The notes under the pieces were generated by a model. The model was not told the origin of the DNA. It worked only from the letters and a program-made list of their open reading frames with translations, and did no database searches. From Coix lacryma-jobi var. lacryma-jobi (Eukaryota; Streptophyta; Magnoliopsida; Poales; Poaceae), in contig VDCT01000285.1 of assembly GCA_009763385.1 (NCBI GenBank), positions 1-64,000 on the forward strand: a DNA stretch of 64,000 nt. The letters run 5' to 3'. Below, one piece after another: positions 20,853 through 30,905 of the stretch. Every line of letters begins with the position of its first letter. Position 1 is the stretch's first letter. The translations under genes and the position numbers were made by a program.

Positions 20853-23800
20853 ATCTCCCCCTTGATGAATGCATTGACTAAAAATAAACCACAAAGGAAG
20901 GGTTTGAAGGCAAGCCTCATCCAAGTGCCCAAAAGCCAAGCAAAAGTGAACACAAGGCTACTTGAAATGAGGAAGGGTCATGAAAACTCCAAATAAAAGC
21001 TCTCGGTCCCGAAAGAAACGGGAAAAGCGGGCAAAGCCTCCACACAACCGAAGAGTCAAGATAAACAAGAGTTTCATGAAACCCAAAAGGCACTCGAAAA
21101 CCAATCTCAAATAAATTGTCAAACAATCATCACAAAAGAGAGACCAAGGTACTTATCCACTTGGTTTTGGGTCAATTCCTCCCCCTTTTTTCTCTCTCTT
21201 TCTCTTTCTCCCCCTTGATGATTGAATTGACAAAAACTAGGCACAAGAGATGGTTTGAGATACCATAACCGAAAATCTCATTCAAGTGATCAAAAGCCAT
21301 CGGAGGGCAAAGAACAAAATCACTTGTCATGAGACATAACTTGGTCCCCAAAGACATGGGCAAGGGCTCAACGCAACCAAGTAAGGGATCGGAGCATCAA
21401 CTCATCAAAGAGTAAAACTCAATCACACAGAGCGAAAAACTTGGTTCCCAAAGACATGGGCAACGGCTTGACGCAACCAAGTCAAAAATGAGCTAGTCCT
21501 CAAGAAGAGGCAGAAAGGCTCAACACCACTAGCTCAAGGCTCAATACCAATTGAGGCTGAATCAACGCATAAGAATGCAAAACTGATCACAAACAGCCAA
21601 GACTTGGTGAAAATAGCTAGTCCCTCAAGACAGAGGCACATAGGCTCGACGCAACTAGCTGAAGGGTCCATACCAATCGAAAATACCAAGCAAAAACTGC
21701 TAGTCCCTCAAGAGAGAGGCTAAAAGGGCTCAACACGACTAGCAGGCTCGATACCGACTAAGAAAGACCACAAGTGAAGCTCAACACTAAATGGAGCACA
21801 AACACTCGGAGCACGCGGAGAAGCAGCAAGACAAAAGCGACTCCTCCTGAAAGCAAGCCTATACACAAAAGCTATGCAACAAAGCTCATGACTCCACTTG
21901 CATTCCATACCAAAAGATGGATTCCAATTGAAACACATAAAAGAGCTATACCGAGTGAAGAAGAACATAAAAGAGCTAAACTCCCCCTTGCTCAAAGCTC
22001 TCCCCAAAATGCATGACTCTCCCCTTTGTGCCAACACACAAACTCCCCCTTGCAAACAGCTTCTCCCCCTTGACAAAAGGGAACATGCTGAGGGGTTTTA
22101 ACATTTTTCCCAAAGTTGACACAAACACGAGACAAGTCATCAACCAAAAGCATATGGGGGCTACGAAAAGCACTGAAAGTGATCACAAAGTGTATCGGAG
22201 CTGGGGGTATGTACACTAAGCTAAAAATGCATGATATGCACAATGCAACAGCTTCAAGTGTATAGCAATCAGAATGAAAAGATGCTCAAAAGGGTGCTGC
22301 CCTGAAAGTATAGCAACCAATACAAATGCTAGCAAAGGCTCAACCTAATCAAATGAATACGAAATATGAACAATAGAGCATATGAGCAGTTTTAAGCCAT
22401 TCAAAAGCAGTTCACCACTAAAATAGCACTTAGCATGAATAGACAGGAAATCGAGCAAGTGCCAACTTAAGTATAAAAGGTGAACTACCCCTAGCAACGT
22501 TCAATCATCATGCAATAGAGTGAAGCATAGACTTGTGTTATTTTCAATATTTTATCGGAGATTGCAGCGGTATTAACACAAGTTCATATTAAAAGCATGT
22601 GTTTGCGAGAGGTTAAAAGCATGGTCATTGCCTAACTTTTCAACCGGGCTAAGCCTATGCAACAAAAGCAATCAGAAGCTTAAAGCACCGGTTTTGGTCT
22701 TACACTACACGGCTCAAGTTTAACACAAATGTGCAATGAGAAACAGTCTCGATACCGTGATGTGCTAACACATGCAATCCCATCTCGATCCTTTCATTTC
22801 ACTAGGCTTGGATCAAATTTTAGCACAAGGTAAATATGAACAATCCAAGCAAGTGAATGACTCAATGCAAGAGACATAGCAACCTAGCATACAAAAGATA
22901 GCACAAGTGATCTCAACACATCCTACCCATGCTAGTTGCCACTCTCAATGGTGAACAAATTTAAAAGTTTCATAGTTGATTAGTCAAGTTCACCATTTGC
23001 AAAAATAGCTTAGCTCATAACATGTATCAAGTGATCAAAAGGAGCCTAAGCTACAAGCATCATCATGTATAAGCAGGGCATACCAGAAAGGGCATAATCT
23101 CATTTTCATTACTATATTCATGAAGCTCTAAAATGCATGATATACATGATGAAATGCAGGCAAAAGCTAGTCTATCAAAGACAAAGCAAAACTAGCCTAA
23201 AAAAGGAAAACCCAAAACAAAAGGGTATCGGAGAAGCCCAACTAAGATACAACAAGCAAAATGCTTCCCCAACTAAAAGGGAAACACACACCAGACTCAC
23301 AAGAGAAGAGCCAAGAAACGCTCAAGCGACAGCCAGCAAAATCCACATCGAAAAGACTACACAACAGAAAGAGGTCGAAGAAAGAGTGTACCAAAAACCG
23401 AACTCAGAAGTGTGTCGGAGGTACCTCATGAAGTGCATGATCTCCTGCTGGTGTGATACTCGAGGGGACGCCTGAATCTGCTGAAATCTTCAGGGCACCT
23501 GCCTCGCCGAAGTCGTCTCCCCCTTGCCTGATGCCGTCGCTCGCACAGGTGCTGCTAGTGCTCGCTGGAGAGCTGCTCGAACGGAACTTTAAGTCGTGGA
23601 AGAAGTGGAAGAAGTGTGATCGGGTCCGTGAGCCGAAATGATCTCTCCAGGCTCCTGTTCTCCTGCACACTCAAAAGCAGAAGAAACACAAGGCATTGTC
23701 TCGTCTAGTGTGACCTCAGGATCTCCACACAGCGGTTAGTCACATAATAAGCATAAGGTGAACTCTCAACAAAAAGAGGTCTACCTATGAATGATACCGC

Positions 23801-24461
23801 AAGAAGATCTGAATCCAATCTAGTCAAGACTACCATGCAACAGGATAAAGCACTGTATAGCAAAATGCAGCCTAAACACCTGATCAACCCAAACACAGCC
23901 TAAACCTCAACACATGCTACAATGCAAGATAATGATAGCAATAGATCCAGAAGCATGTAACATGATAAAAGTGTGGAAAGGCTAGTGCTCGAACTAAACA
24001 TATCAACAACATACATGTAGCTACACAAAACTAGCACCTGAAAAGTGATACCTAATGAACATCATACCTCTACAAGTAAAGCACATGGTAAAGTATGATA
24101 AAGCATGGCATAATATTCAAGAGGATCACAGACTAGCATGAAAAGTGGAATAATCCACCAGGCTATACAGAAAGCTAGCATGACATGATATACAAGATAG
24201 CACATGCTAGACTAAAACAAAACATGATACAAGAGAAAATGTACATGCTAGAACTATACAAGTGAGCACATGAAAGTCCATCTCATACCACAAGAAATAG
24301 AACATGGATGTCCATGGCATGAGTGTGTAAGAAAGCTCACCGAGTAGCAAAAGCCTCTTTGGAGGCAATTCTAAGCGGGGTGTAGAGAACCATCAACTCT
24401 TGATCACATCTAAAAGATCAAGCTCCATTAGGCGCATGTTCTCCACCCCGCGTCCTCATAT
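20853..24461 (-). other. Sirevirus 3' non-coding region with many purine tracts
   Basis: On the element's sense (minus) strand this 3.6 kb lies between the gag stop and the 3' LTR, where pol would normally be, but no pol motif or long frame is seen. CAAGGGGGAG-type tracts recur at about 20855-20865 (the one next to the LTR), 21178-21219 (long), 21981, 22043, 22062 and 23517. The part from 20999 to 21760 holds a hairpin array. 21761-24461 is AT-rich with no recognisable gene. Confidence 0.7.
20999..21744. repeat. Array of six two-stem hairpins with covarying arms
   Basis: Units at 21000-21055, 21339-21382, 21439-21482, 21490-21535, 21615-21660 and 21698-21744. Outer stems: imperfect CTCTCGGT/ACCGAAGAG, then ACTTGGT/ACCAAGT, ACTTGGTT/AACCAAGT, GAGCTAGT/ACTAGCTC, AGCTAGT/ACTAGCT, TGCTAGT/ACTAGCA. 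Inside each a 4-bp stem closes an A-rich loop: CCCG/CGGG, CCCA/TGGG (twice), CCTC/GAGG (three times). A single-stranded GGCTCAACGCA-like segment follows. Outer and inner stems both change with pairing kept. Confidence 0.85.
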
Positions 24462-26298
24462 CTACACACAAGAGGACAAAGTAACCCGAGTCTTGGATCC
24501 CGAAGGGTTAGCAAGCATGTACTTGGGAATCCAGGACTTGGTCACAAATCTCAACTTATCATGTGGGTTAGCATGATGCAAATGTTGGTTCAAATGCAAT
24601 TGTGAAACACCCTTGGAAGCATTCCTCAAAAGGACAACTCGAGGAGAAAAACGAGTCGTACCACGGGAAAAGAGGCAAACATCTTCCAAGGTCTTTGTAG
24701 AAGAACCAATTGCATGAAAAGCATGACGTGGACCAAGAGAAGAAGCACTAGAAGCATGTCCACGACCATGACCTATCCCACTAGAAAAGGAGTCATAAAT
24801 CCCATCAACAAAAATGGGCTTCTTACTAGGAGCACAAGCGTTCATGCCATGAGAAGGGCTATGAACCACTATCTTCCTAGAAGAGCGAGCTTGGCACAAA
24901 CGTTTGGCACGCCGATAGCAAAAGCTTTCTTGATGCCCATCTTTCTCACAAAAAGAGCAATGGTACAAAGGCCTACTAGAACGCACACCATTCTCCGACA
25001 AGTGAGAAGTCCCTTGGGACTTAGAACAAGAAGCATCAACCACCAACTTGGTGCCAACGCTAGGAGCACACGTGCCATGGGAAAGGCTACGCGGCTTCCT
25101 AAAAGCCTTAGCTCGAATACGCCGCTCGTGCTTGACACGGCGAAAACAAAAATCGAGCGAATGTCCCTCCTTCTTGCAAAAGGTGCAATGAAAAACCGGA
25201 TTGGGAGCACGAGTCCCAAAAATATGAGTAGCACCCTTGTCAAGAGAAGTCCCTTGGACATCACTCGAAGAAACAGCAAGGTTAGGAGTAGCTATGAAAG
25301 AGCTATCCGAAACCTTGACACTAGTGCTATCGTCAAAAGACTCACGCGCAACACAAGAACTCAACTCCGGTTGCAAAGATGCAGACTTGGAAACATCAAC
25401 ATCGGAGTTGCAAGAAATGCGTGACTCAAAAGACTTAGCACAAAGGCTCTTGCACCTTTTGGCTAAAACCTCATTCTCAAACATGAGGTGATCACAAGTA
25501 CCACAAGGAGTGTTTCTCAAGTTTTCCATCTCCTTCTGAATGCACTCGGCATATGTGGTGCGCAAGAGCTCAATCTCCTTTTCAAGGTTGGCACTCATAT
25601 CATTGTGCTCAACCAACTTAGCACTCATATCATCGCGCATTTGTTTCAAAGCCAAAACTTCTTTTTCCAAATCAATGCAAGACGTGCAAATAAAATCGGT
25701 GGAAGAAACATCACCATTCACATCAAGCAAAGAATCATGAATAGCACAAGAAGTAGGGCAAGCATTTTTATTCAAAGAGCATGAGCTACAAGGCCTAGAA
25801 TTTATTTCAACAATTTCAGCCCTAGCATGCTCAAGTTCATCAACACATGTGGTGTGAGTCAATTTTAGTTCATCAATTTTAGTACACAAAGACTCACAAG
25901 AAACACATGGTAACAAAGCATCCGACTTTAGCAAGGCTATTTCAGTTTTAGCACAATCAAGGTCCTTGCTTAAGTCAGTGCAAACTAAACATGGTTTGGA
26001 AGCATTAGATATCAACATTTCATTCTCAGATTTTAAGCTAGCAAGAGAAAAGCCTAGCTCATCATTCTTCCTAACCATGTCACTACAAGAGGTGCAAGGC
26101 AAAGAGGCACTAGACTTCAAACTAGCAATGGAGCATTTCAACTTTTCGACCTTTCTATGCAAGGTACTACAAAGCTCAACAAAACTAGAACGAGCCTCAT
26201 AAAGGTTGTGCAAGGTCACAAGTCCATGAGCAAGTGTACCTCTCTTGGCCTTGCCAAGTTGACATAGGAGATCCTCCGGTGAAAGCTCGTCATGTCGT
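24462..26298 (-). CDS. gag: Sirevirus Gag, main part, with Cys-rich coiled coil and two zinc knuckles
   Basis: Gag packages the element RNA. The minus-strand frame is open from the solo-LTR insertion to the stop at 24462 (about 611 codons) and is in frame with the first piece at 30736-30635, so only the insertion breaks it. The first half is a predicted coiled coil in which PCxSC/CxxC words recur roughly every 40 residues (LPCTSCSDM, KPCLVCTDL, LPCVSCESL, RPCSSC, FICTSCIDL, TPCGTCDHL). Two canonical CCHC knuckles follow: CTFCKKEGHSLDFC and CSFCEKDGHQESFC. The end reads FVTKSWIPKYMLANPSGSKT. No protease follows, unlike a normal copia Gag-Pol. Confidence 0.75.
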
Positions 26299-26303
26299 AG
26301 AAG

Positions 26304-29300
26304 TGTAACACCTCTGGTGTTTAAGCATGTAATTAACTTGACATATCATCATTAGCATCATTAATCATCTTGATCATGATTTCATGTGTATGCATTTGCT
26401 TAGTGTATCATTTTATGTGATGTACCTCTATTGCAAAAACCCTTATTAGCCCACTTCTTCCTATAGGGGCAAAATGGTAATTTCACCTCTGTGCCTAGTT
26501 CTATGTAATTCTTGTTCAAATTTAGTGCCTTGATGTTTGCTGCTTTGATCAAAGTTCAAAAAATCAGATTTGATTTGAATATTCCTTTTGCAAAACCCTA
26601 AATTCCCAAATCCTGGATTTATTCCCTTTTTGATAACTTTTTCAAAATTCAAAATTTTGAATTGGTTCAAAAAGCAAAGTTGTGAATCTGACCTAGAGGA
26701 ACAACTTTGGTATTTACAGATTTCCATGTTTCTATATAAAATTTGAAGTAATTTCAAATTTATTCAAATTCCAGTTTTTGTCCTCTTTTCAGTTTTAAAA
26801 ATTTATTCAAAAACTATTGAGTTTCAGAGAAAGTGTATATTAGCAAAGTTATAGGTTTTGTCAAATGGAACAACTTTCATATATCAAGATTTTCAAGTTT
26901 CAGTTTGAAATCCAAAGTGATTTTGATTTGAATCAAATTTGAAAAGTGTTCCCTTTTCTGTTTTTGAATGTAGTTCAAAAACTTTTTGGAATTTGAAAAT
27001 ATTCATATTGACAAAGTTGTAGATCTCTTTTTTCTGAACAACTTTGGTGTTTTGAGTTTTTGTCGTACAGTTCAAATTTTGGGAGATTTTTGCAAAATCC
27101 AGAGTTCAGCCAAAAAGTCAAACCCTAAGACCTAGCCTGTTCATCTTCCACCTACAGCTAGGGGGCCCCGGCCATGGCCGCGCGACAGCGCCGCCTGCGC
27201 CACGCGCGCCTGGCAGCCGCACGCCGCCCCCGACTTGTCGCCCGCGCCCGCGACATCTCTTTCGCACCCGCACGCGCACAGTTGACCTCCGCCCCGTCCC
27301 CCACTGTTTCCCGCGCGTCGCCGCCGCGTGGCCGTCGCCGGCGAACGCACGCCCGAGCCCCGGCTGCACGCCGTCCTTCCCGCCAGAGCGCAATCGAGTG
27401 CGCACGATCTCGCCGAGCTTATCCACCCACCCCCGCGCTCTCTACCGTCCCATAGCCGCGGCTATATAAGCCGCCGGAGCTTCGACCTCCGCATCCACCT
27501 CCGCCACCGTGGCCAGACTACTCCAGACACTCCGCCTCTCCACCAGCTAGCCCGAAAGCTCCGCCGTGAGCTCGTGAAGCTTTCCCACCCTTCAATTTCA
27601 CCTTCCCCGCCTCCGTTTGCCCGGCGTAACTCCATCTTCCCAATCTCCGACGGTACCCCGGCGAACTCGGGTTCGTCAAATACTTCCCCTCCGGCCACAG
27701 ATACCTTCTCCCGACCCCCGTGTCGTGTTCCTCGGTTTCGCGCGACTCTAACCCGGCCCTTGCGGTCGCGTATGCTGCGCAGGACCGCCGGATCGCCGGA
27801 GCGCCGCCGCTGTCGTCTTCTCCCTCGAGCGTGCCGAGCCTCACCCTCGAGCACAAGCCGAGTCTCACCCCTCGAGCAAAAGCCGAGCCTCACCCTCGAG
27901 AACGAGTCGAGCCTCACCCTCGAGCCCTGCCTCCGACACGTGGTAAGCATCCGAGCCTTCGGTCTCTGATTCCTCTCCGCTTCGCCCGAGCCCAAGCCTC
28001 GGCGAGCGCGTGACCCTCCGTTTCGCCCGAGCCCTCCCAGTCAGGTCTCGGACGGAGGCTTGTTTTTCCGTCTCGCCCGAGCCCAAGCCTCGGCGAGCGC
28101 ATGCCCTCCGCTTCGCCCGAGCCCAAGCCTCGGACGGAGGCTTACTTCTCCGTCTCGCCCGAGCCTTCGGGCCAGGCCTCGGACGAAGCTATCGCTCCCG
28201 TCTCGACCGAGCCCCGCGCGTTTCGCCCGAGCCCCGCGATTCGCCGAGCCCGGCCTAGAAGGAGCACAGTGCTCTTTTCTTTTTCTGAGAGTTGTGAATA
28301 GTGTTCTGTTTTCTCTTTTTTGTATGATTTTCTGTGTGCATCCAAAAATTCTGAAATTTTTGTGGTAGACTCTTTATGCTCTGAAGTATTTTATAAAAAT
28401 ATGAAACTTGAGTTTTGTGCAAAGTTTTAAAAATGTAAAATTCCCCTTTTAATTGAAAAATGAAGGTTTTGGTATTTTTGGAGTATGTTCTATAACTCCA
28501 AAAATCATGAGACAAATTTTTGTGACCTTTTTATGACATGCTGAACCTCTGGTAAAATTTTGAAGTCTTTTGGAGCAAGTTGATTTTTGAGCTTTTATTT
28601 TAATTGTTAAATAGTGCCTTTTGCTAATTAATGTCTGATTTTATTTGAGCACCTTAATGACCTCCAAAAATTATGAAATTTGTTTTACCATCTGTTTATG
28701 CCATAATTAACTTATGTGATTAATTTGGTAATTTTTGGAGCAACTTCATAAAATGACCTTTTTAATTAATTTAGGAAAATAGAAAAAGTGATTAGTGTTG
28801 GTAATAAGTGTTTGATGATGTGATCTTTGGATTGTTTGATGTTCATAGACCCATACCCCTCTGGTCTATGATGTTTGTGATGCCTTGTGATGATTATGCT
28901 TAAGCCATATAAAAGTTGCTTAATAAAGTTAGCTAATATTGCTAGAAAGGGTTAAGTAATCTTTTGTCCACTTTAACAACCACTTATTCTTTGCAAAACT
29001 GTACTCTAGTTTTATCCTGCACTTTGTTCATACTAGCATACTCATGTGCATGCATCATTGCATACGTATAGTGACCGAGGAAGAAGGCCCTGAAGTTGAG
29101 GTAGCCACCGAAGGATCTGTCCCCGAGGCAACCCCGAGCTCCGACACCTACACCACCAACCCCGAGTCCGTCCTTTTTGCCATTCAAGGCAAGCCCCGGT
29201 GCATTTAACCCTTCCATTTATAAAATGTTTTCCTTAAATGCTTTTGAGTTAAATTACTGCATTAGGTTATAGGAGTTGTGTGATGACCTATTGCCTCCTG

Positions 29301-30629
29301 CATTATTTACCTCCACCAAAGGATCCACCCGCCTTGTTTTAAAAAACTATTTGCAAAATGCTTAGTGATGCTATATAATAGATTTGCAAAAATGCCAATT
29401 TCAAAAGTGTGATCACTGAAAGAAACTTTATGGGAATTTGGTTTTACTTCCCGTTCAATGGCTGCTTGCCTAGCTAGCATGTGGTCATTGTCGAGAAGAG
29501 GTTGTCCTTGCGTACGGTGCCGTCATGTTGTAGTCCGGGACTCAGCAGTTGACACCGACCGGGACAGGGTTGAAAAACTGACAGGACCTGTACTCTTGGG
29601 TTAGAGTCCCGAGGTGCTTGTCGCTGGCTGGAAAATGTAGGGACCATCCGTATGGGGGCCTGCTGGTCAAGACTTGTAACTATTCACATACTACGGAAAG
29701 CTCTGGCTCCGAGAAATCCATTATTGGACCGACAACCGCGCACTGGGAGTGGAGAGATGGCGGAAGTAGCATGTACCCACGTGGGTTAGAGTCCCGGATT
29801 GGAGTGGTGTACTGTACTTCCGGGTGGCGTAGGACCGGGCCCAATCTTGGAGGAATCGTGGAAGACGAGTTGGCATATGCATGCTTGGGTGCTACATATG
29901 CAGTGTGAATAGGGATCCTCAGCTGAGTATTCTTTATCCGGATTAACGTTGCTCCTCGGTTATGGAGACTTGGTCCACTGACTGTCAACGGAGAGTGGTT
30001 CTCAACTAGGAATGTTTTGAAATGTAAAATGAATCATGAATGATGAAGAACTGAGGAATACTTGAACCTTTCCAAAATAACAACAAGTTTTACAAAATGC
30101 TTTTTCTGCAAATTTCTCGATCTTGTTCAAGCCTTACCTAAGCCTTTCATTCCTGAGTCTCCTCCCCTTTTTCTTTGTCGGGTAAGTCTTGTTGAGTACC
30201 CCAATACTCAGGGTTTGTTAACCCCTGTTGCAGGTTTCTAATAGGTGGCGTTGATCCTAATCATGTCAGTGGGCTTGACGTGATCTGGTTGTTCCTCATC
30301 TCCAACTTAGGTACTCCGCCTAAGTGTGGTTCTGTAATACTACTCTACTTCCGCAACACCAGTTATTTTTATGTAAAAGTAACATCTTCATAATTTGTAA
30401 AGTCTATCTATCTTGCTTTCGCACTCCGATGGTATTTTGTATCAACTGTTGTAATGTTGTGATTAATCCAACCTTCATGATGATGGTCCTGTGGCTCGTG
30501 GATAATTCGGGGTCCCCGCAGGGACACCCGACGGATCATTCCAGTAACGTGTTTCATTTGCACAGTCATTGGGCTCCGTATGACGATGACGTGTGCAGGT
30601 GGGCCACATTATTGGGCGGTTCTGCCACA
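26304..30629 (+). mobile_element. Solo LTR, about 4.3 kb, Ty3-gypsy (Tekay-like) type
   Basis: TGTAACACC...CTGCCACA flanked by the 5-nt TSD AGAAG (26299-26303 and 30630-30634), inserted in the Sirevirus gag. There is no PBS, polypurine tract or coding domain, and the host gag reads through after the insert, so this is a solo LTR left by LTR-LTR recombination. The 5' part is AT-rich. GC-rich 27170-28260 has a TATA box CTATATAAG near 27462-27470 and tandem CCCGAGCC/GCCTCGG words. The 3' half has words common in grass gypsy LTRs (GGCAAGCCCCGGTGCAT, GAGTACCCCAATACTCAGGG). I could not pair it with an internal region in the window. Frames inside are not supported as genes. Confidence 0.85.
27460..27475 (+). 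promoter_or_regulatory. TATA box of the solo LTR
   Basis: CGGCTATATAAGCCG is both a strong TATA box and a small palindrome, in the GC-rich part of the LTR. It is the likely start region for transcription out of this solo LTR. Confidence 0.5.
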
Positions 30630-30634
30630 AGAAG

Positions 30635-30736
30635 GTTCAGCAGATCGTTCACCTCGCGATCCCGCTCATCAACTGCACTCCTCCTTCTTCCCAAGATGTC
30701 GTCCTTGGAAACATTCATGCTGAAAGACAAAGACAT
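30635..30736 (-). CDS. gag: Sirevirus Gag, N-terminal piece before the solo LTR
   Basis: The frame probably starts at ATG 30736-30734 (MSLSFSMNVSKDDILG), about 155 nt after the PBS, and reads RRRSAVDERDREVNDLL up to the solo LTR at 30629. An upstream GTG at 30772 is in the same frame, but I prefer the ATG. The frame resumes without a shift at 26298. Only this short basic and acidic start of Gag lies here. Confidence 0.6.
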
Positions 30737-30890
30737 ACTTGAAGAAGAGCTTGGTGCTACTTCAAAAAGCACCGTTAGTGTTAGCCAAATAAAAGCTCAA
30801 CACCTCGACAAGCAAAGTCGGAAATAAAACCGCTCTCAAAAGGTCGCCTTCGCGGATCCGGAACCGGTTAAGGTAGAGAGATCCTTAACT

Positions 30891-30903
30891 GGCTCTGATA
30901 CCA
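30891..30903 (-). promoter_or_regulatory. Sirevirus primer-binding site, tRNA-iMet
   Basis: The reverse complement reads TGGTATCAGAGCC, two nucleotides inside the 5' LTR end at 30906. It is complementary to the 3' end of initiator tRNA-Met, the usual Ty1-copia primer. Confidence 0.9.
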
Positions 30904-30905
30904 AT

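Noticed and set aside
20219..20881. 220-codon frame in the Sirevirus LTR, with a 227-codon twin at 32858-33541
   Set aside because: It runs across the LTR end in both copies and overlaps equally long frames on both strands; His/Thr/Arg-rich composition effect.
23404..23670. 88-codon minus-strand frame in the Sirevirus 3' region
   Set aside because: Short, Ser-rich and without any copia pol motif; no support as a gene.
27118..28258. Many frames in the GC-rich part of the solo LTR
   Set aside because: Composition and tandem GAGCC/CTCG repeats explain them; there is no splice or domain evidence.
29618..29908. 96-codon frame in the solo LTR
   Set aside because: It lies in LTR text common to grass gypsy elements; an overlapping antisense frame is equally long.
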